DNA of 64,000 nucleotides from Pseudomonadota bacterium (GTDB lineage Bacteria > Pseudomonadota > Alphaproteobacteria > Rhizobiales > Beijerinckiaceae), in contig JAKAJL010000008.1 in the NCBI GenBank assembly GCA_021813805.1, positions 31,206 to 95,205 of the forward strand. The letters are read 5' to 3'. The notes beneath the pieces were generated by a model, which was given only the letters and a program-made list of their open reading frames with translations, did no database searches and had not been told where the DNA came from. Both the position numbers and the translations under genes were made by a program. Below, piece after piece: positions 1-8,659 of this stretch. Positions within the stretch are counted from its first letter, which is position 1, and each line of letters begins with the position of its first letter.

Positions 1-1157
1 AGGGCGCCTATCTCTTCCTCGCGTCCTTCGTCCTGTCGTTCGGACTGGTGAAAGGGGCGCTGAATCTGGTCGCCGGCAGCCTCGCGGATCGGATTGGCCG
101 CAAGAAGGTCCTCCTGCTGGGCTGGCTGGCTGGGTTGCCGATCCCTCTGCTGATCTATTTCGCGCCGAACTGGTGGTGGATCATCGCCGCAAATATTTTT
201 CTTGGCGTCAATCAGGCTTTCGCCTGGACGATGACCGTGACGATGCATGTCGATCTCGCCGGCAGCCACCAGCGCGGACTGGCGGTCGGCATCGACGAAG
301 CGGCCGGCTATGCGGCGGTCGGTCTGGCGGGGCTCGGGACCGGCTATCTGGCGTCGTTCTATGATCCGCGCACGGCATTGTTGCTCTTTGGTCTGACGGT
401 GATCGGGGCGGCGCTGGCGCTGATGATCTGGGTCCAGGATACGCTCCCCTGGGTCCATGCCGAGCACGCCCAGATGAAAGCGGACGGGGCGCATACGGGG
501 GATGACGGAGCGCACTGGTTGAATATCTTCCTGCTGGTTTCCTTCCGCCACGCCACCTACCGGGCCTTGTGTCAGGGCGGCGTCGTCAACAAGATCGCCG
601 ACACGCTGGTCTGGGCGCTGTTTCCGGTCTATTTCCGCGCCAATCATCTTAGCCTGGTGCAGATCGGCTGGGTCACCGGAATTTACGCCATGGTCTGGGG
701 CCTGTCGCAGCTTTGGACCGGGCATCTTGCCGATCGGATCGGCCGCAAGCCGCCGATCGTGGCCGGATTTTCCTTGCTGGCGCTCGGCATCGCGCTCACC
801 GCGGCGACTGGCGCGATTCTCTGGTGGAGCGCCGCCGCCGCGATCATGGGCCTCGGCATGGCGCTGCTCTATCCCAATTTGATCGCCGCCATGGCCGATC
901 TCGCGCCGCCGCTGTGGCGCGGCCGGGCGCTGGGGACTTACCGCTATTGGCGCGACACCGGCTACGCCATCGGCGCGCTGGTCCTCGGGGCCATCGCCCA
1001 ATGGGCCCACGGGGCGACTCCCGCGATATGGGCGACCGCCGCGCTCGTCGCCCTCTCTGGCCTTTGGATCGCGCTGGCGGTCGAGGAAAGCCGGCCGCGC
1101 CACACGCGGAGGCGGAGCGCGGCGGAGCAGAGGATTCGCAAAGGGGCCGCCGCCTGA
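1..1157 (+). CDS. MFS transporter, 5' end truncated by window edge
   Basis: Open frame continues upstream of the ORF start at 48 (codons from nt 3: GAYLFLASFVLSFGLVKGALN); many hydrophobic helices and two LADRIGRK-type MFS loop motifs. Confidence 0.85.
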   Translation, partial: GAYLFLASFVLSFGLVKGALNLVAGSLADRIGRKKVLLLGWLAGLPIPLLIYFAPNWWWIIAANIFLGVNQAFAWTMTVTMHVDLAGSHQRGLAVGIDEAAGYAAVGLAGLGTGYLASFYDPRTALLLFGLTVIGAALALMIWVQDTLPWVHAEHAQMKADGAHTGDDGAHWLNIFLLVSFRHATYRALCQGGVVNKIADTLVWALFPVYFRANHLSLVQIGWVTGIYAMVWGLSQLWTGHLADRIGRKPPIVAGFSLLALGIALTAATGAILWWSAAAAIMGLGMALLYPNLIAAMADLAPPLWRGRALGTYRYWRDTGYAIGALVLGAIAQWAHGATPAIWATAALVALSGLWIALAVEESRPRHTRRRSAAEQRIRKGAAA

Positions 1158-1308
1158 AGACGGTCGAGCGCCGGAGCGGACGATTCGCGCCGCCCTGACC
1201 GAAGCCGACTTGGCGCAAATGATCGACGCCCGGGTCGGGCAACTGCTGAACGGCGCGTGAGGAACCGGAGGATTGCGCAGCTTTGCGGGCAAAGGCGAGC
1301 GGCGGGCC

Positions 1309-1440
1309 TACCTTCCTCTTGTGGGGAGGGGCGGGGTGAGGGCAACCCCCACGGATTTCGGAATAGTCGCCCCCCCCCTTACCCTCCCCGCAAGGGGCGG
1401 GTAAGGGCGGGGCCGCGTTCGTATGAACCGCCGCTTGGGC
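1309..1440. repeat. GC-rich palindromic intergenic (REP-like) element
   Basis: Near-perfect hairpin TTACCCTCCCC-GCAA-GGGGCGGGTAA at 1379-1404 plus a related degenerate unit (ccttcctcttgtggggagg) at ~1310-1330, between convergent genes. Confidence 0.5.
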
Positions 1441-1462
1441 GGTGTCCGAGAAAGAGTCCCGC

Positions 1463-1729
1463 TTACAGAACCGTGAGCCGTTCGCCTTCCGGCATGACCT
1501 CGTAACGGGCTTCGGCGGCGAGCCAGTCGTCGAGCTCCCTGCCGGGGGCGAAGCCGCGCGATTCGGCGAAAGCATAGGCGAGGCGGGCGATGACCGCGTC
1601 CCTCGGGACCGATGGCGTGGCGGCGGCGGCCGCTTTTTTCGCGGCCGGCTTGCGTTTTGCCGGCGCGGCGGCTTTGGCGGGCGCGGACGTCTTCGTCGAG
1701 GCGGAGCGGCGGGTGGCGGGTGCAGGCAT
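1463..1729 (-). CDS. DUF2934 domain-containing protein with Lys/Ala-rich N-terminus
   Basis: IARLAYAFAESRGFAPGRELDDWLAAEARY matches the DUF2934 pattern; AAAPAKRKPAAKKAAAA tail. Confidence 0.65.
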   Translation of the reverse strand: MPAPATRRSASTKTSAPAKAAAPAKRKPAAKKAAAAATPSVPRDAVIARLAYAFAESRGFAPGRELDDWLAAEARYEVMPEGERLTVL

Positions 1730-1908
1730 GTATTCCCTCCAGAAGAGCATGTCGTCGGCCGCCGCGAGAACCGGATTCGAATGCCGCGACCGCGAGAAGA
1801 TCAGGGCGGGAAATGGTTAAGAATTCGTTGCAAGCGGCGGGCCGCCGCGCGAAAATCGCCCGGCGGCCCGTCCTTGCGTCGGGGCGCGGCATTCGCTAGC
1901 AATGCCTC

Positions 1909-2406
1909 ATGCAACGCGTCGCGCTTTACACGGGGTCCTTCGATCCCGTCACCAACGGCCATGTCGATGTCATTCGCGCGGCCTCGCGGATGTGCGACCG
2001 GCTGGTGGTCGCCATCGGCCTGCATCCCGGCAAGACGCCCCTGTTCTCGGCGGAAGAGCGCTCCGACATGATCATGCGCGTCTGCGCGGCCGAGGCTGCG
2101 GCGCAGAATTGCGAGCTGTCGGTCGTCACTTTTTCCGGCCTCGCCGTCGAGGCGGCGCGCGCGGCGGGGGCGAGCCTCATCATCAGGGGCCTGCGCGACG
2201 GAACCGATCTCGATTATGAAATGTCGATGGCCGGCATGAACGGGGTGATGGCGCCGGAAGTGCAGACGGTTTTTCTTCCCGCCGGGCTCAATGTGCGCCA
2301 TATAACCGCGACGCTCGTCCGTCAGGTCGCCCTGATGGGCGGCGACGTCTCGGCCTTCGCGCCCCCGCTCGTCGTCGAGGCCCTGCGCCGCAAGGCGCGC
2401 AAATGA
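1909..2406 (+). CDS. coaD: Phosphopantetheine adenylyltransferase
   Basis: [16 protein letters not shown] nucleotidyltransferase motif, [14 protein letters not shown], full-length 165 aa. Confidence 0.96.
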   Translation: MQRVALYTGSFDPVTNGHVDVIRAASRMCDRLVVAIGLHPGKTPLFSAEERSDMIMRVCAAEAAAQNCELSVVTFSGLAVEAARAAGASLIIRGLRDGTDLDYEMSMAGMNGVMAPEVQTVFLPAGLNVRHITATLVRQVALMGGDVSAFAPPLVVEALRRKARK

Positions 2407-2445
2407 TAGAGCTTTGCAGGAAAGCGCAAAAATGAAGGAGCTTTC

Positions 2446-3000
2446 ATGAACGAGTCTTCCGCGCGGCAGGTCAACCGCCGCCAGTTCGCCGCTCTGCTGT
2501 CGTTCGGCGCGGGGCTGGCCGCCGCCGGCGCCGCCCGCGCCGCCGACGACCCGTCCAACCTGCTTTACATGCAGCTCAAGGACGGCATGGTGGTGATCCG
2601 CATGCGTCCCGATCTCGCGCCGAAGACCGTCGCGCAGATCAAGACGCTGGTGAAGCGCGGCTTTTACGACGGCGTGGTGTTCCACCGGGTGATCGACGGC
2701 TTCATGGCCCAGACCGGCGACCCGACAGGCACCGGCATGGGCGGCTCGGACCTGCCCGACATTCCGGCCGAATTCACCAAGACGCCGTTCGAGCGCGGCA
2801 CGGTCGGCATGGCGCGGGCCTCGGACCCGAATTCCGCCAATTCGCAGTTCTTCATCTGCTTCGCGCCGGCGCCCTTCCTCGACGGCCAGTATACCGTCTG
2901 GGGAGAAGTGGTCTCCGGCATGCAATTTGTCGACAAGATCAAGCGCGGCGAGCCGCCGCAGAATCCCGACAAGATCGTCAACATGAAACTCGGCGGCTGA
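2446..3000 (+). CDS. Exported peptidylprolyl isomerase (cyclophilin type) with Tat-like signal
   Basis: GVVFHRVIDGFMAQTGDPTGTGMGGSD and NSQFFICF cyclophilin motifs; N-terminal NRRQFAALLSFGAGLAAAGAARA. Confidence 0.93.
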   Translation: MNESSARQVNRRQFAALLSFGAGLAAAGAARAADDPSNLLYMQLKDGMVVIRMRPDLAPKTVAQIKTLVKRGFYDGVVFHRVIDGFMAQTGDPTGTGMGGSDLPDIPAEFTKTPFERGTVGMARASDPNSANSQFFICFAPAPFLDGQYTVWGEVVSGMQFVDKIKRGEPPQNPDKIVNMKLGG

Positions 3001-3109
3001 TTTTCGCAATTTTCCCGCCTGCGAAGATCGCAGGCGGGCGTCCCTCGCATTAGCTCGGCGTCGCGTTCGCTCCTAGCCTCCGGCGCCAAAGTTCGAAAAA
3101 GGAAAGCAC

Positions 3110-3565
3110 ATGTCCGACGAAGGCAATCTGATGACGCTGGAAACCACCCAGGGGCCGGTGGTGATCCGCATGCGGCCCGATCTCGCGCCGAACCACGTCG
3201 CCCATATCAAGAAGCTGGTCAATGAAGGATTTTACGACGGCATCGTGTTCCATCGGGTGATCGACGGCTTCATGGCCCAGACCGGCTGCCCGCACGGCAC
3301 GGGCACCGGCGGGTCCGATTATCCCGACCTCAAGGCCGAGTTCAACAACGCGCCCCATGTGCGCGGCACGGTCTCCATGGCCCGCGCCTCCAATCCCCAT
3401 TCGGCCAATTCGCAGTTCTTCATCTGCTTCGACAACGCCCGCTTCCTCGACCGCCAATATACGGTCTGGGGCGAGGTAATCTCCGGCATGGAGAACGTGG
3501 ACAAGATCAAGCGCGGAGAGCCGGTCAAGGACCCCGACAAGATCATTTCAGCGAAAATGAGCTGA
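3110..3565 (+). CDS. ppiB: Peptidylprolyl isomerase (cyclophilin type), cytoplasmic
   Basis: FHRVIDGFMAQTGCPHGTGTGGSDYPDLKAEF, NSQFFICFDNARFLD; no signal peptide. Confidence 0.93.
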   Translation: MSDEGNLMTLETTQGPVVIRMRPDLAPNHVAHIKKLVNEGFYDGIVFHRVIDGFMAQTGCPHGTGTGGSDYPDLKAEFNNAPHVRGTVSMARASNPHSANSQFFICFDNARFLDRQYTVWGEVISGMENVDKIKRGEPVKDPDKIISAKMS

Positions 3566-3769
3566 TTTCATTCCGAAGCCGGGACCAAGGACGAGAGCCG
3601 AGCGCCCCGGTTTCGCCTGTCAGGCCCGCTCGGTGGCCGGGGCCCCGAAAAATAAGGCCTTCGCGGCCTGGGAACTGACCTTCGCCACATTGACGGCGAC
3701 GCAAAAATCCGGGAGCTTGGCCACCTGCCGGCGCCGCGACCTGGCCGCCGGCTTTCCGGGGAGTTCTCC

Positions 3770-4249
3770 ATGTCCATCCGTTCCGCTCTTGTGCTCGCGG
3801 GCGCCGTCGCCCTGCTCGGCGTCGGCTCGGCCAACGCCGAATCCGCCATGAAGGAATGCGCCGCCAAATGGCAGGCCGCCAAGGCCGCCAACCAGACCGG
3901 CGGCCTGACCTATCTGCAGTTTTCCTCGAAATGCCGCGCCGAGCTGAAGGCAGGCGGCGCCGCGCCGGCGGCCGCTCCCGCCGCCGCGCCGGCTTCCGCG
4001 CCGGCCAAACCCGCCGCCGCTCCGGCCTCTGCTCCGGCCAAACCCGCCGCCGCGCCGGCCGCCGCCGGTCCCGCCGTCTTCCCGACGGCGGTCAATCCCG
4101 CCTACAAGAACCAGTCGGCGGGCAAGGCGCGCATGCACACCTGCCTCGACCAATACAACGCCAACAAGGCGACGGGCGGCAACGGCGGCCTGAAATGGAT
4201 CCAGAAGGGCGGCGGCTATTACAGCCAGTGCAACGCCAAGCTCAAGTAA
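3770..4249 (+). CDS. Small secreted protein, two Cys-containing modules joined by a Pro-Ala-Lys linker
   Basis: Signal peptide MSIRSALVLAGAVALLGVGSANA; modules CAAKWQAAKAANQTGGLTYLQFSSKCRAEL and CLDQYNANKATGGNGGLKWIQKGGGYYSQCNAKL. Confidence 0.7.
   Translation: MSIRSALVLAGAVALLGVGSANAESAMKECAAKWQAAKAANQTGGLTYLQFSSKCRAELKAGGAAPAAAPAAAPASAPAKPAAAPASAPAKPAAAPAAAGPAVFPTAVNPAYKNQSAGKARMHTCLDQYNANKATGGNGGLKWIQKGGGYYSQCNAKLK
3989..4054 (+). repeat. 2 x 33 bp in-frame tandem repeat (PASAPAKPAAA linker)
   Basis: ccggcttccgcgccggccaaacccgccgccgct / ccggcctctgctccggccaaacccgccgccgcg. Confidence 0.8.
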
Positions 4250-4264
4250 TCAGAGCCCTGACGA

Positions 4265-4293
4265 AGCCCCGGCCCCCGCGCCGGGGCTTTTTT
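4265..4293 (+). terminator. Rho-independent terminator
   Basis: AGCCCCGGC-ccccgc-GCCGGGGCT followed by a T tract. Confidence 0.85.
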
Positions 4294-4306
4294 GCGCTCC
4301 GCGAAA

Positions 4307-4874
4307 TCAGAGCAGATAGGCCAGCCCCGCGGCGAAAGTTCCCGCCGCGCCGAGGCCGATCGCCATGCGCCATGGCCACAAAATTCCCCGCAGGATGATG
4401 GCGATCGTCGCGACCGCGATGACGATATGGAGCAAGGTCACGGCGAAGGTGAGGATGTGGTGGCGCCCGCTCGTGGCCTTCGCTCTGGTTCAGGGCGGCC
4501 CCGACCTCGGCCTCGTAGTTCCTGGCCCGAGCGCGAATCTCGTCCTGCTCCTTGGCGTAGCGGCCCGATCTGGCCGCGAAATCCGGAGCCTTTGCGATCG
4601 CGGCCTCGGAAAAGGCGGCGTAAAGATTTTTCTTCATGCTCTTGGCCTGATAAAAGCCCCATGCGTCGCTCGCCCGGGCCTGCATGAGCACGGCCTCGTT
4701 CTTCGCGCCCAGAGACGCCGCGGTCTCGATTGTTTCGAGACTGCCGACGGCGGCCGCCAGCACCGCCAGCGCCGCGATGATGATCGACACCAGGGTCAGG
4801 CGGCGGTCGCCGAGATGCGCCACATGTTCGGCGTGTTCTGCTTGCTCGAAATGTTCGGTCGGCGATTCGTCCAC
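4307..4874 (-). pseudogene. DUF4337-like membrane protein, apparent single frameshift
   Basis: Minus strand from GTG 4874: VDESPTEHFEQAEHAEHVAHLGDRRLTLVSIIIAALAVLAAAVGSLETIE...AALNQSEGHE; the family-like C-terminus HHILTFAVTLLHIVIAVATIAIILRGILWPWRMAIGLGAAGTFAAGLAYLL* is in another frame ending at 4307. Confidence 0.7.
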
Positions 4875-5024
4875 CGGCTTTCCCAGCCTTTTCCGTTTCA
4901 AGGAGCGCGCGACCTTCTTCGGCGCCGCGTCAAGTGGACAGAGCGGGCGACGCTGCGTATAAAGCCGGAAAGCCGATCGGACGGGGCATCCTTCCCTGCG
5001 CGACGGAATTTCGATGGACGAACA

Positions 5025-5708
5025 ATGCAGAACGTTTCCTTCGCCTCCACCGCCGCGCTGCGGGAAACCATGGTTGAGCGCCAGATTCGGACCTTCGACG
5101 TGACCGACCTCGGCGTGCAGGCCCGGATGAGGGAGGTTCCGCGCGAGATCTTTGTCGATCCGGCCTTCGCCAGCCTGGCCTATTCCGACGCGCGGCTGGC
5201 TCTTTCCGGCGCGTCCCGGCGCGAGATGACCGCGCCCCTCATTCTCGCCCGCCTGCTCAAGGAGGCGCATCTGTGCGCGGACGACCGCGTCCTGGTGGTG
5301 GCGGGCGGAACAGGCTATGCCGCGGCGCTGGCCGCGGGCCTGGTCAAGTCGGTGGTCAGCCTGGACGATGACGAAAGCCTGGCGGCGCGGGCCACGGCCA
5401 ATTTCGAGACCCTCGGCCTGACCAACGCCAAATCCGTTGTCGGACCGCTCGCGGCTGGTGCGCCAGCCGATTCGCCTTTCGACGCGATCCTCGTCGACGG
5501 CGTGACCCAGGGCGCTTTCGGCGCCCTGCTGAACCAGCTTAGCGAGGGCGGCCGTCTGATCGGGATCGTGTCCGAAAAGCCCGGCGCGCGCGTCGGCAAA
5601 GCCATCCTTTACCGGCGCGCCGGCGGGCAGTCGTCGCCACGTCCGCTGTTCGACGCCTCGGCGGGCGCCCTTGACGCCTTCACCAAGCCGGCGGAGTTCG
5701 TTTTCTGA
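5025..5708 (+). CDS. Protein-L-isoaspartate O-methyltransferase family protein
   Basis: LRETMVERQIRTFDVTDLGVQARMREVPREIFV, VLVVAGGTGYAAALAAGL SAM-binding motif; ATG inside the longer ORF 4365-5708. Confidence 0.88.
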   Translation: MQNVSFASTAALRETMVERQIRTFDVTDLGVQARMREVPREIFVDPAFASLAYSDARLALSGASRREMTAPLILARLLKEAHLCADDRVLVVAGGTGYAAALAAGLVKSVVSLDDDESLAARATANFETLGLTNAKSVVGPLAAGAPADSPFDAILVDGVTQGAFGALLNQLSEGGRLIGIVSEKPGARVGKAILYRRAGGQSSPRPLFDASAGALDAFTKPAEFVF

Positions 5709-5887
5709 GCCTGCTTCGGACGCCTTGCAAGTTCAAGGACCTGTGTCTTTTTGGGCGCAGTCTTCGAATAATCGTACATGTGACCGGCAGGATTTCGGCA
5801 AATCCGGACCTGCGGTCGGGAACCGCAGGTTGACGCCGTGGCTGTTGTCTTTCACTCTTTGACCGGTTCACAGACCCGTCGGCCGGG

Positions 5888-7333
5888 ATGGGCGAAGAGG
5901 CCGTCCGCGATTCGCGGGGTTGCGCGGTCCGGCGCCTTGTGGGGGCTTTGAATTTGCGGCGTTCATCTCATGTCGGCCTGGCGCTGGCGGTCGTTGTTTT
6001 CGGATCGGGTCCAGTTTTGGCCGAAACCATGTCCGACGCCTTGTCGCGCGCCTATACGAACAATCCTGACATCAACCAGCAGCGCGCATCGGTCCGCGCG
6101 ATGGACGAGGGCGTGCCCCAGGCCAAGGCCGGCTGGATGCCCAAGGTTCAGGCCACGGGCACGGTGAATTACCAGGTGACGAATGTGCAGGGGCTGTTCG
6201 GCCTGGGAGGGAGTCAGAAGCTCGCCGGCGTGCCCGTGACGGGGACGGCGCAGGTGTCTGAAACCTTGTTTGACGGCCTGAAAACCGAAAACCAGATCAA
6301 TTCGGCGGAATCTTCGGTCCTGATGGCGCGCGAACAGTTGCGCCAGACCGAAGTGTCGACGCTTTACGCGGGCGCGACGGCCTATATGGACGTGCTGCAA
6401 AACACGGCGGTGCTCGGCCTGCAGCGCAACAACGTCAAGGTTCTCACGGTTCAGCTGCAGCAGACGCGCGACCGCTTCCAGGTGGGCGAAGTGACCCGCA
6501 CCGACGTCGCCCAGGCGGAATCGTCGCTGGCGAGCGGAACCGCCGACGTCGCCAGAGCCGAAGCCGACCTGCAGACCAGCATTGCGAGCTATCGTCGCGT
6601 AATAGGGATGCAGCCGACGCGGTTGCAACCGGCCCGTCCGATCGAAAAGCTTCTGCCGCCAACGCTCGAGGATTCGATCGCGGTCGGCCTTGCCGAACAT
6701 CCTGCAGTCCTTGGCGCGCTTCATCAGGTCGATGTCGCCGAGGACGGCGTCAAGATCGCCGAGGCGGCGCTCTCGCCGCAACTCGGCTTGGTTGGCATGG
6801 TGCAGAACTCGACCGACACCAGCGGCTACCCGGGCTACAACGTCTTCTCGGCTGCGATCGGCGGCCAGCTCACCGTACCGATCTATCAGGGCGGTCAGGA
6901 ATATGCGGCGATTCGCCAGGCCAAGGAGAAATTGAACCAGGCGCAGATCGCCGTCGCGAGCGCGCGCGATCAGACGCGCGCCGGCGTGGTCACCGCCTGG
7001 GGCCAGTTGCAGGCGGCGCGTGCGGCGATCATGTCCTTCACGGCGGCGGTCAAGGCGGCGGAAATCGCGCTGAACGGCGTGCGCGAGGAAGCCAAGGTCG
7101 GCCAGCGCACCACGCTCGACGTGCTCAACGCCGAACAAACGCTGCTCCAGCAGCGGGTTCAACTGGTGCGGGCCCAGCACGACCGGGTGGTCGCCTCTTA
7201 TGCCGTGATGGGCGCCATTGGCCGGCTTTCCGCCCCGAACCTCGGTCTCGGCGTCGTCGAATATGATCCGCGCCGGCATTATCAGCAGACCAAGAACCGG
7301 TTCTTCGGCATAGACACGCCGGACGGCCGCTGA
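5888..7333 (+). CDS. TolC family outer membrane efflux protein
   Basis: Signal peptide, AYTNNPDINQQRASVRAMDEGVPQAKAGWMPK, NAEQTLLQQRVQLVRAQHDRVVASYAVMGAIGRL. Confidence 0.93.
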   Translation: MGEEAVRDSRGCAVRRLVGALNLRRSSHVGLALAVVVFGSGPVLAETMSDALSRAYTNNPDINQQRASVRAMDEGVPQAKAGWMPKVQATGTVNYQVTNVQGLFGLGGSQKLAGVPVTGTAQVSETLFDGLKTENQINSAESSVLMAREQLRQTEVSTLYAGATAYMDVLQNTAVLGLQRNNVKVLTVQLQQTRDRFQVGEVTRTDVAQAESSLASGTADVARAEADLQTSIASYRRVIGMQPTRLQPARPIEKLLPPTLEDSIAVGLAEHPAVLGALHQVDVAEDGVKIAEAALSPQLGLVGMVQNSTDTSGYPGYNVFSAAIGGQLTVPIYQGGQEYAAIRQAKEKLNQAQIAVASARDQTRAGVVTAWGQLQAARAAIMSFTAAVKAAEIALNGVREEAKVGQRTTLDVLNAEQTLLQQRVQLVRAQHDRVVASYAVMGAIGRLSAPNLGLGVVEYDPRRHYQQTKNRFFGIDTPDGR

Positions 7334-7505
7334 CCGGCGGCTTGCGCCCAGCCGCGTCAAGCCCGCCGCATAAAAAACGGTGGGCGGCGGCCGAAGCGGC
7401 GCGCTGCGCCCTTGCAGGCGCGAGCGCAAGAGCGCAACCTGATCGGGAGGCGAATCTGAGCGTGAGCGCTTCGCCTTTTCACCCTTTGGCGTTTTGTTGC
7501 GAGCG

Positions 7506-8510
7506 ATGAGACACATGACCGCAGAGAACGGCCCGTCCCAATCCAGCCCGTCGCCCGCGGAGGCCGCCGCGCGCGAGCCGTCGATGGATGACATCCTCGC
7601 CTCGATTCGCCGCATCATTGCCGATGACGACGTCTTGCCCCTGAGCCGACCTCGCGCCGCCGCGTCCGGCGGCGCCCCCGCGCCGGCCTCGCGCCCGCCA
7701 GCGCCGATGGCGGCGGCCGGCGATAGCGCGCCCGGCTTGCGCCAGAAGCTGTTCCGGGGCGTCGAAGCCGCACCCGACTCGACAGGCGGCGCGGCGCCGG
7801 CGCCCGTCTTCCGCCCGCCGGCGCCGCGCGTCGTTTCCGTTGCGGACAAGGCGCCGTCGCTGAACCTGCGCGACTTTGCGCCGGCGCCGCGTCCGCAGTT
7901 GCGCGACGCGCCGAAGATTTCCGCGCCTGAACCCCCTCAGGCCGAAACATCGGCGAAAGCGCCCGACGCGCCCGAGCCGAAGGCCGAGCCTAGCGAATCC
8001 GCGCCGCGCGAAGACGCGCCCGCCATCGCCGAAGCGCCGCGAAAAGCGCCCGCCGCAGCGATGGCCCCGCCGCCTGCGCCTGCCGTGGCGTCGCCGCCTG
8101 CGCCTGCCGTGGCCCCGCAGCCGGCGGCGACCGTCGCCCAGCTCCCCGAGGCGCGGCTCAAAGCCGCTGCGCCGGCCCCTGAGCCGCCCGCCGGGGTTGA
8201 ACCGCCCGCGCCCGTCGCCGAAACGCCGGCCGAATCCTCCCGCCCGGCCACACGTCGCGTCCCCGCGCCGCAGGTGAAAGGCGAGGCCGACGAGCCGGTC
8301 CTGCTCTCATCGGCCAGCGGCGCCCGCATCGGAGCCTCATTCGAGGCGCTGGCGGAAAGCCTGATGCTGCGCGACCCCGAAATGATCGAGCGGGTCGCGC
8401 GGGAAATGCTGAGGCCCATGCTCAAGGCCTGGCTCGACGACAATCTGCCCGTCGTGGTCGAACGCCTGGTGCGCGCCGAAATCGAACGCATCGCGCGGGG
8501 GAGGGGATAA
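7506..8510 (+). CDS. popZ: DUF2497 / PopZ-like polar organizing protein
   Basis: EPSMDDILASIRRIIADDD N-terminus, Pro/Ala/Glu-rich middle, C-terminal SFEALAESLMLRDPEMIERVAREMLRPMLKAWLDDNLPVVVERLVRAEIERIARG. Confidence 0.85.
   Translation: MRHMTAENGPSQSSPSPAEAAAREPSMDDILASIRRIIADDDVLPLSRPRAAASGGAPAPASRPPAPMAAAGDSAPGLRQKLFRGVEAAPDSTGGAAPAPVFRPPAPRVVSVADKAPSLNLRDFAPAPRPQLRDAPKISAPEPPQAETSAKAPDAPEPKAEPSESAPREDAPAIAEAPRKAPAAAMAPPPAPAVASPPAPAVAPQPAATVAQLPEARLKAAAPAPEPPAGVEPPAPVAETPAESSRPATRRVPAPQVKGEADEPVLLSSASGARIGASFEALAESLMLRDPEMIERVAREMLRPMLKAWLDDNLPVVVERLVRAEIERIARGRG
8071..8118 (+). repeat. 2 x 24 bp in-frame tandem repeat in the PopZ linker
   Basis: cgcctgcgcctgccgtggcgtcgc / cgcctgcgcctgccgtggccccgc. 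Confidence 0.8.
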
Positions 8511-8659
8511 CCCCCTCATTCGCCTCCTGCTTCCGTACCGGGCGGCCGCAAATCATTTCTTTCCTTCAGAACATCGTCGCAGCGCGCCATCTTCATTGAC
8601 TTGCGCGCCGCGCTCGGATTTGTTGCGCCGAAATCCCGCACGAATCCGGTTCGCCAAAA

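Noticed and set aside
1740-1800. tRNA-like string ccggattcgaatgccgc
   Set aside because: T-loop-like fragment only; no acceptor or anticodon stems found
5963-7849. 628-aa minus-strand ORF antisense to tolC and the DUF2497 gene
   Set aside because: Arg/His/Gly-rich low-complexity translation typical of GC-rich antisense shadow; the plus strand carries a clear TolC family protein
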